The translations under genes were made by a program, and so were the position numbers. From Kitasatospora cheerisanensis KCTC 2395 (GTDB lineage: Bacteria; Actinomycetota; Actinomycetes; Streptomycetales; Streptomycetaceae), in assembly GCF_000696185.1 (NCBI RefSeq), contig NZ_KK853997.1:3360277-3424276 (forward strand): 64,000 nucleotides of DNA, in the 5' to 3' direction. Below the pieces are notes generated by a model, which searched no databases, was not told where the DNA came from, and saw only the letters and a list, made by a program, of their open reading frames with translations. Position 1 is the stretch's first letter. Every line of letters begins with the position of its first letter. Positions 16,128 to 26,841 of the stretch are shown one piece after another.

Positions 16128-18751
16128 TCAGAGCTTCTCCACCGGCGCGTAGCGCAGCAGCAGTTCCTTGCGGCCGGCGGACCCGAAGTCGACGGTGGCG
16201 CGGGCCTTGTCGCCGACGCCCTGGGTGGCGACCACGGTGCCCAGGCCGAAGCTGTCGTGGCTGACCCGGTCGCCGACGGCGACCGCCACCACCTCGCGGT
16301 CCACCACGGTGCGCGCCGACCTGCCCCAGCCGGCCTTCGGCGAGGCGCCCGCCGAGAAGCCCCCGCCGCCGCTGCCGCGGGACGAGCCCGAGGACGGCGA
16401 GAAGCGCGAGGCGGGCACGGCCGCCGCGCCGGTGCGCTTCCACTCGATCAGGTTGTCCGGGATCTCCTCCAGGAACCGGGACGCCGGGTTGTACGACGGC
16501 TGGCCCCAGGCGCTGCGCAGCACCGACCTGGTCAGGTAGAGCCGCTGCCGGGCCCGGGTGAGGCCGACGTACGCGAGCCGCCGCTCCTCCTCCAGTTCCT
16601 TGACCTGGTTCAGCGCCCGCATGTGCGGGAAGATCCCGTCCTCCATGCCGGTCAGGAACACCACCGGGAACTCCAGGCCCTTGGCGGTGTGCAGGGTCAT
16701 CATCGTGATGACGCCCGCGCCGTCCTCGTCGTCGGGGATCTGGTCGGAGTCCGCGACCAGCGCCACCCGCTCCAGGAAGTCCGCCAGCGAGCCGACCGGC
16801 GGGCCCTCGTCGCCCTCCGGCCGCTCCCCGGGTCCTTCTCGTACTCGAGGGCGACCGAGGCGAGCTCCTGCAGGTTCTCCACCCGGGTCTCGTCCTGCGG
16901 GTCGGTGGACGACTGGAGCTCGGCCAGGTAGCCGGTCTCCTCCAGCACGGCCTCCAGCACCGCGGCCGGGCCGGCCCCGGACTCGACGACCTGCCGCAGC
17001 CCGGCCAGCAGCTCGTTGAACTTCTTCACGGCGTTGGCGGAGCGCGCCGCCATGCCGTACGCCTCGTCGACCCGCTTCAGCGCCTGCGCGAAGGAGATCC
17101 GCTCGCGCGCGGAGAGCGCGTCGATCATCGCCTCGGCGCGCTCGCCGATGCCGCGCTTGGGGACGTTGAGGATCCGGCGCAGCGGCACGGTGTCCTCCGG
17201 GTTGGACAGCACCCGCAGGTACGCGAGGACGTCCTTGACCTCCTTGCGCTCGTAGAAGCGCACGCCGCCGACCACCTTGTACGGCAGGCCGACCCGGATG
17301 AACACCTCTTCGAACACCCGGGACTGGGCGTTGGTGCGGTAGAAGATCGCCACGTCGCCGGGGCGGGCGTGGCCGGCGTCGGTGAGCCGGTCGATCTCGT
17401 CGGCGATGAACTGGGCCTCGCCGTGCTCGTCGTCGGCGACGTAGCCGACCACCTGCTCGCCCTGGTCGCCGGCCGTCCACAGGTTCTTCTTGCGGCGGTT
17501 GGTGTTCCGCTCGATCACCGAGTTCGCGGCGGTGAGGATGGTCTGCGTGGAGCGGTAGTTCTGCTCCAGCAGGATCGTCGTCGCGTTCGGGTAGTCCTCC
17601 TCGAACGCGAGGATGTTGCGGATCGTCGCACCGCGGAAGGCGTAGATCGACTGGTCGGCGTCGCCGACCACGCACAGCTCGGCGGGCGCGATCTGCGCCA
17701 GCCGGGCCTCCGCCGGGTCGACGAAGTCGCCGTCGACGGTCTTGCGCGGGGCGTGCCCGGCCGAGCCGCCGGACAGCTCCCGGACCAGCGTGTACTGGGC
17801 GTGGTTGGTGTCCTGGTACTCGTCGACCAGGATGTGCCGGAACCTGCGCCGGTAGTGCTCGGCGACGTCCGGGAACGCCTGCAGCAGGTTGACGGTGGTC
17901 ATGATGATGTCGTCGAAGTCCAGCGCGTTGGCCTCGCGCAGCCGGCGCTGGTAGAGGAAGTACGCCTCGGCGAGCTTCTTCTCCATCGGGTTCGCCGCCC
18001 GGTCGGCGTACGTCTCCTCGTCGATCAGCTCGTTCTTGAGGTTGCTGACCTTCGCGGTGAACGACTTCGGCGGGAACTGCTTCGGGTCGAGGTCCAGGTC
18101 CCGGCAGACCAGCGCCATCAGGCGCTGCGAGTCCGCGGAGTCGTAGATGGAGAAGCTGGAGCTCATGTTCAGCAGCTTCGCCTCGCGGCGCAGGATGCGG
18201 ACGCACGCGCTGTGGAATGTCGACACCCACATCGCCTTGGCGCGCGGGCCGACCAGCGCCTCGACGCGTTCGCGCATCTCGCCGGCGGCCTTGTTGGTGA
18301 AGGTGATCGCCAGGATCTCGCCGGGCTGCACGCCGCGGGCGGCCAGCAGGTACGCGATCCGGTGGGTCAGCACCCGGGTCTTGCCGGAGCCGGCGCCGGC
18401 CACGATCAGCAGCGGCGAGCCGTGGTGCAGCACCGCCTCGCGCTGCGGGTCGTTCATGCCTTCGAGGAGCTGCGCCGGGTCGACCACGGTGCGGGCCGCG
18501 CCGTTGCGGTGCCAGGCGTCGCGTTCGGCCTCGGCCGCGTGGTCGGTGGCGAACAGCCCGTCCGGGATGTCCTCCTCGGCGGCGTGACCGGGGTCGTACG
18601 GCGGCTCGTCCCAGGGCTCGTCGGCGGGCGGCGCCTCCTCGTCCGACCACGGCGTCAGGGGCGGCTGCGGCACCGCTGCGGGGCGGCGGCTCGACCCGAC
18701 GGCAGGACGCTCGAAGCCGGGGAGCGGGAGGTCATCGAAGAGGCTAGTCAT
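16128..18751 (-). CDS. pcrA: ATP-dependent DNA helicase PcrA/UvrD (frame interrupted once)
   Basis: An SF1A 3'-5' helicase for repair and replication restart. Visible motifs are Walker A GAGSGKTRVLTHR, AITFTNKAA, DEYQDTN, GDADQSIYAFRGA, LEQNYRST and, after the break, TLHTAKGLEFPVVFLTG and YVGLTRAR. In the run at 16826-16829 one base is missing: the frame goes from EYEKDPG into Arg-rich sequence, while the next frame continues ERPEGDEGPPVGSLADFLE. One restored base gives 874 residues, close to actinobacterial PcrA with its C-terminal UvrD Tudor-like tail (VGDRVSHDSFGLGTVV). pcrA is nearly essential in most bacteria, so a consensus error is far likelier than a null allele. Confidence 0.93.
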
Positions 18752-18783
18752 GGCCCTTCGAGTCTATGGCCCCCCGCCGACAT

Positions 18784-18814
18784 CCCCGGCCGGTCCGCGG
18801 TGGACCGGCCGGGG
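18784..18814. terminator. Hairpin downstream of the glycosyltransferase operon
   Basis: A perfect 13-bp stem (18784-18796 with 18802-18814) and 5-nt loop GCGGT. It follows the last minus-strand glycosyltransferase gene and precedes pcrA transcription. Confidence 0.8.
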
Positions 18815-18825
18815 ACGGGGTGCGG

Positions 18826-20394
18826 TCAGCCCGTCGCGGGTCCGCGTTCCAGCAGGGTGACGTTCATGTCCCGGACCACGTAGTTGGTCTGCTTCGGGAA
18901 CACCTCGTTCAGCACGGCCTTCTCGGCCGCCGAGTACTGGTTGAACACGTAGCCGGGCGGCCCGACCGTGATCGCCCACACCCGCTGGGTGTCGCCGATG
19001 CAGGCCTTCAGCTCCTGGTCGGAGCAGAGCGCCGGGTAGATGTCGCCGTTGGCGACCCGGTCCTTCTTGAAGAAGACGCCCTTGAGCTTCACGTCCTCCG
19101 GCAGCGTGTAGTCCAGGACGACGTCCAGCTGGAAGAACCGGTAGTCGCCGCCCAGCGTCACCAGGCCGTCGCCGGGCCGGTAGTGCTCGGCGATGACCTT
19201 CGACGCGGCGACGCCGTCCCAGGTCTCCCGGGAGTACTTCTGCCGCACCGAGCGCTGGTCGGGCACGCCGAGCAGCACCACCACGGCCAGGCCGATCGCG
19301 GCCACCGGCTTGGGCCGCAGCCGGCTCAGGCCGGCGGCGGCGAGCACGCTCCAGGCGGTCAGCGTGAACAGCAGGTACCGGTCGATGAAGTACGCGGTGC
19401 CGGACTGCGAGATCAGCCAGACCAGCACGATCGGCACCACCGCGACCATCGCCAGCTCCACCACCACGCGGCGGCCCTTGGCCCAGGCCAGCGGCAGCAG
19501 GGCCAGCGCTATCACGCACAGGCCGAACCAGTACGAGTGGAACAGGCCGGGCCAGAAGCCGGCGGCCACGTACTGCAGGCTCGGCGCGTCCAGCCAGCCC
19601 AGCTGGCGGCCGACCTGGGTCTGCCCGACCATCGCCAGCGGCGTCAGCGGCAGCGCCCCGAGGACCACGGACAGCGCGAAGCCGATCAGCAGCCGGTGGT
19701 TCCGGGGCCGCCACCAGCGCATCAGCACCACCACGGCGTGCCCCGCCACCACGACCAGCGAGATCAGGTGGAACAGGCCGGCGGCGAACAGCGACAGCGA
19801 GTACGGCAGCCAGCGGAGCACCGTCGGGCGCTCCAGCGCGCGCAGCAGGAAGAAGGTGGCGGCGGCGATCGCCAGCACCACGAACGCGTAGCCGCGGGCC
19901 TCCTGCCCGTAGCGGGAGACCGACGGCGTGAACGCGAACAGCAGGCCGGCCATCAGGCCGGTGGCCGGCCCGAACACCTTGCGCCCGGTCAGCGTCACGA
20001 AGACCGCGGCCCCCGCCATGGCCAGCGCGGACGGCAGCCGGAGCGAGGTCAGCGAGTCGCCGAACAGCTCCGTCCAGAAGTGCATGAACAGGTAGTACGG
20101 GCCGATCACCGCGTCCAGGTGGTGCAGGACGTCCATGATCTCGGGCACGCTGCGGTGCGCCACGCTCCAGGTGGCGAGCTCGTCGCGCCACATGAAGGGG
20201 CGGCCGCTGCCGAACACCCCCACCGCGAGCGTGAGCAGCCCCGGCCACAGCCAGACCAGTCGGAGCGACCACCCCCAGGCCCGCCGGAACAACCCCTGGG
20301 CCCTTGCCGGCTCAGCAACCTCCGTGACCGGCGGAGCGGCCTCGGCGCTGGCACTCTTCACTGCGAACCTCTCATCGTCACCACGCCCACTCAT
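18826..20394 (-). CDS. GT-C type membrane glycosyltransferase (family 39-like)
   Basis: A protein of about 522 residues with some ten membrane segments. An early luminal loop carries FMWRDELATWSVAHRS, with the acidic pair expected for a polyprenyl-phosphate-sugar-dependent GT-C enzyme, and a soluble C-terminal part of about 130 residues follows. It probably moves a sugar from a lipid carrier to an outer acceptor; the acceptor is unknown. The ATG at 20394 overlaps the previous stop (ATGA) but lacks a ribosome site. A GTG at 20361 has AGAGG six bases upstream and may be the true start. Last gene of a three-glycosyltransferase operon. Confidence 0.8.
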   Translation of the reverse strand: MSGRGDDERFAVKSASAEAAPPVTEVAEPARAQGLFRRAWGWSLRLVWLWPGLLTLAVGVFGSGRPFMWRDELATWSVAHRSVPEIMDVLHHLDAVIGPYYLFMHFWTELFGDSLTSLRLPSALAMAGAAVFVTLTGRKVFGPATGLMAGLLFAFTPSVSRYGQEARGYAFVVLAIAAATFFLLRALERPTVLRWLPYSLSLFAAGLFHLISLVVVAGHAVVVLMRWWRPRNHRLLIGFALSVVLGALPLTPLAMVGQTQVGRQLGWLDAPSLQYVAAGFWPGLFHSYWFGLCVIALALLPLAWAKGRRVVVELAMVAVVPIVLVWLISQSGTAYFIDRYLLFTLTAWSVLAAAGLSRLRPKPVAAIGLAVVVLLGVPDQRSVRQKYSRETWDGVAASKVIAEHYRPGDGLVTLGGDYRFFQLDVVLDYTLPEDVKLKGVFFKKDRVANGDIYPALCSDQELKACIGDTQRVWAITVGPPGYVFNQYSAAEKAVLNEVFPKQTNYVVRDMNVTLLERGPATG

Positions 20395-21662
20395 GGCGAA
20401 TTCGTGTATACAAACGCCACGTAACCCCCGTACGTGGCGGAGCAGAGAGCTGCCGCGCCGAGAACGGTCGGGACCACCCCCCGGGTCCTCACCCTGGCAA
20501 GGCCGGCCGCCAGCGGGAGCAGCAGCGCGAAAGCCGGGAGCAGGAAGCGTGCACGCGAGTTGAAGTACGCGGCGTCGCCTATGGCGAGCAGCAGCATCAT
20601 CGCGCTGAAGACCACCAGGGTCAGGGGCTGGCGCTGCAGCAAGGTGACGAGGAAGAGAACCACGGAGGCGACGAGGGTGAAGGTCACCACCAGGTCGGTG
20701 AGCCACACGCCGCCGGGGACGGTGATCATCGCGTGGATGGCCTTCAGCGTCGACCGGCCGTAGTCGAAGTGCGACTGCCAGGCGTCCTGGACCCGGAAGT
20801 AGCCGTCCCAGCGGCCCTTGCGGTAGCCGACCCAGCCGACGAAGGCGAGGAAGCCGACCGGCGCGATCGCGCCGCCGATCAGCGGCCGCAGCCAGCGGTC
20901 CCGCCGCTGCCGCAGCTCGCCGGCCCGGCGGGCCTCGGTCCACTGGGTGATGAGCGCCCAGAGCGCGCCGATGCCGACCGCGGCGGCGACCGCCACGCCG
21001 GTGGGCCGGGTCAGTCCGGCCAGGGTGCACAGCACGCCGGCCCAGACCCACCGGCGGGTGACCGCGGCGTACATGGTCCAGGCGGCCAGCGCGGTGAACA
21101 CCAGCTCCGAGTAGGCCATGCTCTCCACCACGGCGTAGGGCAGCACGCCCCACAGCACGGCGGCGATCACGCCGGCCCGCCGCCCGTACAGCCGGGCGGC
21201 GACCGCGAATATCCCCCACGCGGCGGCCAGTGCGCCGGCCCACGCCACCAGCAGCGCGACGTAGTGCACCGGCAGCGGCAGGATCCAGCCGACCCCGCGG
21301 ATCAGCATCGGGTAGATCGGGAAGAACGCGTACGCCTGGTACGGGCCGAACGGGCCCTGCATCGGCGGGGTACCGGAGTAGCCGTGCTCGGCGATGGCCT
21401 GGTACCAGTACGCGTCCCACATGGTGGCGACCCGGTGCAGCGCGGTGGTGCCGTGCTGGCCGTCCCAGAGCATCAGGACGGCCACGCCGAGCGCCCGCAC
21501 CACCAGGTAGCCGGCCAGCGCGGGCGCCGCGTAGCGGGCGGCCGCGCGGAGCCGGGTGAGTCGGGAGCGCCGGCGGAGCGAGGTGCCGCCGGCCGACGGG
21601 CCGGTCCGGTCCCCGGCGTCCTCGCGCGCAACGGTCTCGTCGGCGCCGAGCCTGATGGTCAC
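20391..21662 (-). CDS. GT-C membrane mannosyltransferase, PIG-V-like
   Basis: A 423-residue protein with about ten membrane segments. After the first segment comes MWDAYWYQAIAEHGY, and later FFPIYPMLI; both are typical of PIG-V-type mannosyltransferases, where the WD acidic residue is catalytic. The GTG start at 21662 has GGAG upstream. It lies 52 bp after the GT87 gene and overlaps the next gene by 4 bp. Likely donor: polyprenyl-phosphate mannose, by family analogy. Confidence 0.8.
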   Translation of the reverse strand: MTIRLGADETVAREDAGDRTGPSAGGTSLRRRSRLTRLRAAARYAAPALAGYLVVRALGVAVLMLWDGQHGTTALHRVATMWDAYWYQAIAEHGYSGTPPMQGPFGPYQAYAFFPIYPMLIRGVGWILPLPVHYVALLVAWAGALAAAWGIFAVAARLYGRRAGVIAAVLWGVLPYAVVESMAYSELVFTALAAWTMYAAVTRRWVWAGVLCTLAGLTRPTGVAVAAAVGIGALWALITQWTEARRAGELRQRRDRWLRPLIGGAIAPVGFLAFVGWVGYRKGRWDGYFRVQDAWQSHFDYGRSTLKAIHAMITVPGGVWLTDLVVTFTLVASVVLFLVTLLQRQPLTLVVFSAMMLLLAIGDAAYFNSRARFLLPAFALLLPLAAGLARVRTRGVVPTVLGAAALCSATYGGYVAFVYTNSP

Positions 21663-21714
21663 TGACCGCTCCCCATGGGCGTCGCACCGCGGTGCCGCGG
21701 CGTTCGGAAGAAGA

Positions 21715-23013
21715 TCACTGCGACTTCACCGTCGCCGACCTGGCCGCGCGGGAGGCCGTGGCGCGCCAGAGCCTGACGCAGGACAGCAGTGTAGCCGCAG
21801 CCAACAGCACGTTACGGACCACCAGGACGGCGCCCAGCCCGGCGTTCCCGGCGATCACGTCCTGCCAGAACAGCGGGAACTCCACGCTGGTCAGCGCGGT
21901 CGCGGCCATCAGCAGGACCACCACCGGCCGCTGCGTGGTGCAGCGGAAGGTGAGGCAGACCGCGCCGACGCCGAACAGCCATATCAGGTACTGCGGGCTG
22001 ATCACCCGGCTGGTGGTGACGAACACCAGTAGCGCGGCCATCGCGGCGTCGGCCGGCGTCGACGGGGTGAACACCCGGGCCCGGATCCGCCACCACAGCA
22101 GCCACACGAAGCCGGCCACCGTCAGCAGCACCATCAGCTTGCTGATCGTGTCGACGTACGGGCCGACGATCTCCAGCGAGCCGTAGCGGTAGAGGATGCC
22201 GCCCTCGTAGCCGAAGTGGCGGGCGATCAGCAGCAGGCTGCCCGGCACCGACTCGAACTCGATGCCGCGGTTGCCCTGCGCGTTCAGGAAGTCGAACGGG
22301 CCCTCGAACAGCAGGACGCAGATCGCGGTGAGCGCCGCCGCCGAGGCGACGAACCCGACCACCACCGAGCGCAGGTCGCGGCCGCGGGGCGCGCCGAACA
22401 CCGCGAACGCCGGCCACACCTTCACCATCGCGCCGAGCGCCGCGATGCCGCCGCCCAGCCACGGCCGCCGCTGCAGGCTCATCAGCGCCAGCACCGCGAA
22501 CATCGTGACGATGATGTCGTAGCGGGCGTACGGGATGAACAGCATCAGCGGCATCGCGAGCACCCAGCACCAGGCGCCCGCCAGCCGGCGCCCGGGGCGG
22601 GCGCCGTGCCGCAGCAGCACCGAGACCACCAGCAGGTCGGCCAGCAGCGTGACGATCACGAAACCCTGCACGTAGTTGGTGCCCGGGACGGCCTCCGGGG
22701 CCAGCACCACGCCCGCGGCGCCCGGCGGGTACTGCCAGGTCGGATCGCCTATCGGGTAGGAGCCGCCGCCCAGGATGTGCGCCCACTTCTGGTAGAGCTT
22801 GTGGACCTCGCCGTTCGCGTTCTCGTGGTTCGACAGCGCGGAGAACACCATCGCCGCCATGATCAGGCGGGTGCAGGCCCAGTAGCCGAGCGGCGCCAGC
22901 ACCCGGGTCGGCCAGTTCTCCGGGTCGAGCGAGAACCGCGAACGGCCTGCCGCCGCCTTGCGGTCGACGCCGTTCTCCGGCTGGACGTCGGGGCCGAGGG
23001 AGGTCTCTGGCAT
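21715..23013 (-). CDS. GT87-type membrane glycosyltransferase
   Basis: A 432-residue protein with about ten membrane segments and a polar N-terminus of some 35 residues. The loop after the first segment contains GDPTWQYPPGAAGV, and the sequence later has PYARYDIIVTM, patterns of the DUF2029/GT87 family that adds alpha-mannose from polyprenyl-phosphate donors in mycobacterial lipoglycans. First gene of the operon and divergent from the acyltransferase gene, so the four probably build one glycoconjugate. The acceptor is not visible from sequence. Confidence 0.8.
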   Translation of the reverse strand: MPETSLGPDVQPENGVDRKAAAGRSRFSLDPENWPTRVLAPLGYWACTRLIMAAMVFSALSNHENANGEVHKLYQKWAHILGGGSYPIGDPTWQYPPGAAGVVLAPEAVPGTNYVQGFVIVTLLADLLVVSVLLRHGARPGRRLAGAWCWVLAMPLMLFIPYARYDIIVTMFAVLALMSLQRRPWLGGGIAALGAMVKVWPAFAVFGAPRGRDLRSVVVGFVASAAALTAICVLLFEGPFDFLNAQGNRGIEFESVPGSLLLIARHFGYEGGILYRYGSLEIVGPYVDTISKLMVLLTVAGFVWLLWWRIRARVFTPSTPADAAMAALLVFVTTSRVISPQYLIWLFGVGAVCLTFRCTTQRPVVVLLMAATALTSVEFPLFWQDVIAGNAGLGAVLVVRNVLLAAATLLSCVRLWRATASRAARSATVKSQ

Positions 23014-23243
23014 CGTGCTCCGTCACTCGAGAAGTGGCCTGGCGGGCGAGGGCTGCGGCGCCCGGAAGAGTCCGGCCCATTATGGCCCGAGCGGCTTGGC
23101 CGGATTTCCACGGCCCCTACGCACACAAGCTGTCCGTTTGTCCGGGGCGCGCCGTCGATTCCCCCGGGCCGGCCGCCCGGTCGCCTTGACAGCGCGGGCC
23201 ACCACGGTGCGCCCGGCCGCCCGAGTCGGCTAGCCTCCCGCCT

Positions 23244-24584
23244 GTGACCGTCATCGAACAGCCCGCCGAGTCCAAGCAAGCCACCGCCGCCACGAGCAGA
23301 CCGCCCGTCCGGCTCGGCTGGCTCGACGGCCTGCGCGGGATCGCCGCGCTCCTCGTCGCCGTGCACCACTTCGGCCTGCTCCGCTGGTTCTCGTGGGGCG
23401 AGGCCTTCGAGAACAAGTTCGACCTCGGCATCTTCGCCGTCATGCTGTTCTTCCTGGTGAGCGGCTACATCGTGCCCGCCTCCCTGGAGCGGCGCGGCGA
23501 CGTCCGGGGCTTCTGGGTGGGCCGGCTGTTCCGGATCTACCCGCTGCTGATCGCGGCCGTGGTGCTGTCGCTGCTCCTGCTGCCCGCCAAGTACTCGGCG
23601 GTGCCGGACGTCGTCACCGACCGGCCGTTCTGGGCGTACCTGGCGAACCTGACGCTGCTGCACGAGATGACCAACATCGCCAGCGCGCTCGGCGCGATGT
23701 GGACGCTCTGCTACGAGATGGTCTTCTACTTCCTGGTCAGCGCCCTGTTCGTGCGGAACTGGCACCGGCAGAGCGCGCCGATATCGCTGTTCTTCGCCGC
23801 CGCCGCGCTGCTGCTCGGCGCCTGGTGGAAGCCGCAGCTGCTCACCCCGAAGGGGGTCGCGGCGGTGCCGACGACCACCCACCACGTGATCGTCGCCACC
23901 GTGCTGATCATGGTGACCGGCCTGGTCCTGGTGCTGCTCGGACGGCCCGAGCTGGTCCGGCTCGGCGCGCTGGTGCTCGGCGGCCTGGGCGCGGTGCTGC
24001 TCTTCCTGAACGCCCGGTCGATGTTCTTCGAGAGCATGATGATCCTGGCCACGATGTTCGCCGGCACCGCGATCTTCCGGGCCGAGAAGGGGCAGACAGA
24101 CCGCTCGCTGGCCGCCGTCTGCTGCGCGTTCGTGCTCGCCGCGGGCTTCCTGTCCGGCTACATGTACAACCACGGCCAGGCCGCCTTCAACCGCACCTGG
24201 ACGCACAGCTGGCAGGGCTTCTCGCTGCCGTACGCGCTGGCCTGGGTGGTCTTCGGCGTCGGCATGCTGCTGCGCGGCCGCCGCTGGCCGCGGGTGCTGA
24301 CCTGGCTCGGCGCGATCAGCTACTCGGTGTACGTGGTGCACATCCCGGTGCTCTGGGCGACCTGGTGGTTCAAGGACCACGTGGTCAGCTACCCGACCAC
24401 CGGCTGGGCCCGCTGGCTGCTGCCGCTGACCTTCGTCGCCGCCGTCCTGCTGTTCAGCCAGCTGACCTACAAGCTGATCGAGATGCCCGGCCAGAAGCTC
24501 GGCAAGAAGGTCGCCAAGGCGCTCGACCGCCGCACCGCGGCCCGCGCGGCGAAGGCCGCGCCGGAACCGGAGCCGGCCGGCTGA
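23244..24584 (+). CDS. Acyltransferase family 3 (OafA-like) membrane protein
   Basis: A 446-residue integral membrane acyltransferase. The family signature is at the N-terminus: RLGWLDGLRGIAALLVAVHH, with the conserved Asp-Gly-Leu-Arg and His. About ten membrane segments follow. Such proteins O-acylate surface sugars or antibiotics. The GTG at 23244 has no ribosome site, but TAGCCT at 23231-23236 makes a leaderless transcript likely. It is divergent from the glycosyltransferase operon, so it may acylate that glycan. Confidence 0.85.
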   Translation: MTVIEQPAESKQATAATSRPPVRLGWLDGLRGIAALLVAVHHFGLLRWFSWGEAFENKFDLGIFAVMLFFLVSGYIVPASLERRGDVRGFWVGRLFRIYPLLIAAVVLSLLLLPAKYSAVPDVVTDRPFWAYLANLTLLHEMTNIASALGAMWTLCYEMVFYFLVSALFVRNWHRQSAPISLFFAAAALLLGAWWKPQLLTPKGVAAVPTTTHHVIVATVLIMVTGLVLVLLGRPELVRLGALVLGGLGAVLLFLNARSMFFESMMILATMFAGTAIFRAEKGQTDRSLAAVCCAFVLAAGFLSGYMYNHGQAAFNRTWTHSWQGFSLPYALAWVVFGVGMLLRGRRWPRVLTWLGAISYSVYVVHIPVLWATWWFKDHVVSYPTTGWARWLLPLTFVAAVLLFSQLTYKLIEMPGQKLGKKVAKALDRRTAARAAKAAPEPEPAG

Positions 24585-24594
24585 CCGCCGCACC

Positions 24595-24645
24595 GCACGG
24601 GAACGGGCCCGGCCCCCTCGGAGGGGGCCGGGCCCGTTCCCGTGC
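24595..24645. terminator. Long hairpin between acyltransferase and response regulator
   Basis: A perfect 23-bp stem (24595-24617 with 24623-24645) with loop TCGGA separates convergent genes. It is the longest hairpin in the window. Confidence 0.9.
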
Positions 24646-24650
24646 GCGGG

Positions 24651-25319
24651 TCAGACCAGGCGGCGGGCGGTCGCCCAGCGGGTCAGCTCGTGCCGGTTGG
24701 ACAGCTGGAGCTTGCGCAGCACCGCGGAGACGTGGCTCTCCACCGTCTTCACCGAGATGAAGAGCTGCTTCGCGATCTCCTTGTAGGCGTAGCCGCGGGC
24801 GATCAGCCGCAGCACCTCGCGCTCGCGCTGGGTGAGCCGGTCGAGGTCCTCGTCGACCGGCGGGGTGTCGGTGGCGGCGAACGCGTCCAGCACGAAGCCG
24901 GCCAGCCGGGGCGAGAACACCGCGTCGCCGTCGGAGATCCGGAAGATCGCGTTGACCAGGTCGGCGCCGGTGATGGTCTTGGTGACGTAGCCGCGGGCGC
25001 CGCCGCGGATCACGCCGATGACGTCCTCGGCGGCGTCGGAGACCGACAGCGCCAGGAAGCGCACGCCCTCCACGCCCGCGGAACGGCGCAGCACCTCGAC
25101 GCCGCCGCCGCCGGGCAGGTGGACGTCGAGCAGCACCACGTCGGGCCGGGTCTCGGCGACCACCCGGACCGCGGACTCGACGTCGTCGGCCTCGCCGACC
25201 ACGTCGATGCCGGTCTCGTCGGTGCGCCCGATCTCGGCGCGCACGCCGGTGCGGAACATCCGGTGGTCGTCCACCAGGACCACCCGGGCACGCCTCTCGG
25301 GTGCCGCTGCGTCAGTCAT
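24651..25319 (-). CDS. NarL/FixJ-type response regulator
   Basis: A 222-residue two-component regulator. The receiver domain has acidic residues D17-D18, phospho-acceptor D65 (VVLLDVHLPG) and a conserved Lys in YVTKT. The C-terminal LuxR HTH runs LTQREREVLRLIARG...KTVESHVSAVLRKL. The ATG lies inside the kinase gene (8-bp overlap), so the pair is co-translated. Its PspC-containing partner kinase suggests an envelope signal. Confidence 0.93.
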   Translation of the reverse strand: MTDAAAPERRARVVLVDDHRMFRTGVRAEIGRTDETGIDVVGEADDVESAVRVVAETRPDVVLLDVHLPGGGGVEVLRRSAGVEGVRFLALSVSDAAEDVIGVIRGGARGYVTKTITGADLVNAIFRISDGDAVFSPRLAGFVLDAFAATDTPPVDEDLDRLTQREREVLRLIARGYAYKEIAKQLFISVKTVESHVSAVLRKLQLSNRHELTRWATARRLV

Positions 25320-26707
25320 CTGCCGCCCTCTCCATCTCCAGCTCGACCTCGGTCCCGCCGTCCGGCGCGGGCCGCACCCGAGCGGTGCCCCCGTTGCGCC
25401 GCATCCGGCCGATGATCGATTCGCGTACGCCCATGCGGTCCTCGGGGAGGTCGTCGGGGTCGAAGCCGGGGCCGTGGTCGCGGACGAACACCGACACCGT
25501 CCTCCCCTCCACCTCCGCGTAGACCTGGACCGGTCCCCCGCCACCGTACTTGGCGGCGTTCACCATGGCTTCCCTGGCCGCCTGCATCTGCGAGGCGATC
25601 TTCTCGTCCATCGGGCAGTCGCCGACGCAGACCAGTTCCAGGTGGACGCCGTGCCGGTCCTCGACCTCGGCGACGATCGCCCGCAGGTGCTCGGCGAGGG
25701 TGTCCGGGCGGCCTCGGCGGCGGCCTCCGGGCGGTACAGCCACAGGCGCAGTTCGCGTTCCTGGGCGCGGGCCAGCCGCAGCACCTCCTTGGGGTCCTCC
25801 GCGCGCCGCTGGATCAGCGTCAGGGTGTGCAGCACCGAGTCGTGGATGTGCGCGGCGATCTCGGCGCGCTCCTGGGCGCGGATGCGGGCGGTGCGCTCGG
25901 CGCCGAGGTCCTGCCACATCCGCAGCATGGACGGGCCGCCGAGCACCAGCACGCCCGCCACCACGGCCAGCGAGGACTCGACGACCAGCGCGACCGGCGA
26001 GGCGACGCCCTGCATCAGGAAGTAGCCGATGATGCCGGCCACCACCAGCAGCACGCCGGCGGCGACCCGCAGGTAGGCGCCCTTGCGGCTGCCCGGCTGC
26101 AGGCCGAACCAGTTCTGCCAGCGCGAGTCGTCGGCCTGCCGCCACACCAGGGCGACGCCGACGCCGACCGCGAGCAGCGGCCACACGTACGGCTTGGCGG
26201 TCTGGATGCCGAGCGCGGACAGCAGCGCCATCACGCCGATGACCAGGCCGATCAGCGCGAACAGCTGGCCCAGGCTGCCGCCGCGCTGGCCGGCCGCGGA
26301 GCCGGCCACCGGGCGGGCGTCGGCGCCGGTGTCGGCGGGGAGGGCGCCGGGGGCGCCGTCCTCGCCGTGGAAGGTGCGCTCCAGCAGGTCGCGGAGCCGG
26401 CCGAACCGGCCGCCGGCGGCCGCGGACGGGCCCGGGCGGGCGGCGCCGGGGGCGGCCTCGCCGATGCCGAGCGGCACCACGACCCAGAACGCGGCGTACA
26501 GCAGGGTGCCGATGCCCTCGGAGAAGAACAGCACGATGAACGCCAGCCGCACCCAGGTGACGGGCACGCCGAGGTGCACCGACAGGCCCTGGCAGACGCC
26601 GCCGAGGATCCGGCCGTGCGGGCTGCGGTAGAGCTTCCGGTAGGGCGGCGCCCGGCCGGCGTGTCGGTCGGGGCGGTCTCGGGGGTTCGGGTCTCGGGAA
26701 CGGCCAC
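25312..26707 (-). CDS. PspC-domain sensor histidine kinase (frame interrupted twice)
   Basis: The N-terminus has a PspC domain (YRKLYRSPHGRILGGVCQGL), followed by several membrane segments, a HisKA_3 phospho-site (EIAAHIHDSVLHTL) and a HATPase domain (REAMVNAAKYGG, VRDHGPGFD). As given, the frame breaks at 26651-26653, where MAVPETRTPETAPTDTPAG loses the PspC frame, and at 25704-25708, between the kinase helices and PDTLAEHLRAIVAEVE. One restored base at each point gives a 465-residue kinase. The GTG at 26707 has no clear ribosome site and may be leaderless. The gene is divergent from a second PspC gene. Confidence 0.82.
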
Positions 26708-26841
26708 GGCACCGATGGTCGCAGGTGCCCGGTCGGCGGCGCATCAGGGTACGGCCCGGAGCCCGCCTCAGGGACAGTTCAGGGTCGCTCCCGGGCTCCG
26801 GGCGGTTGGGCGGGGCCGCGCGGCCCGGAAGGATGGGGGAC

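Noticed and set aside
23186..23191. TTGACA upstream of the acyltransferase gene
   Set aside because: The nearest -10-like hexamer (TAGCCT) is 39 bp away, so the two do not form a promoter.
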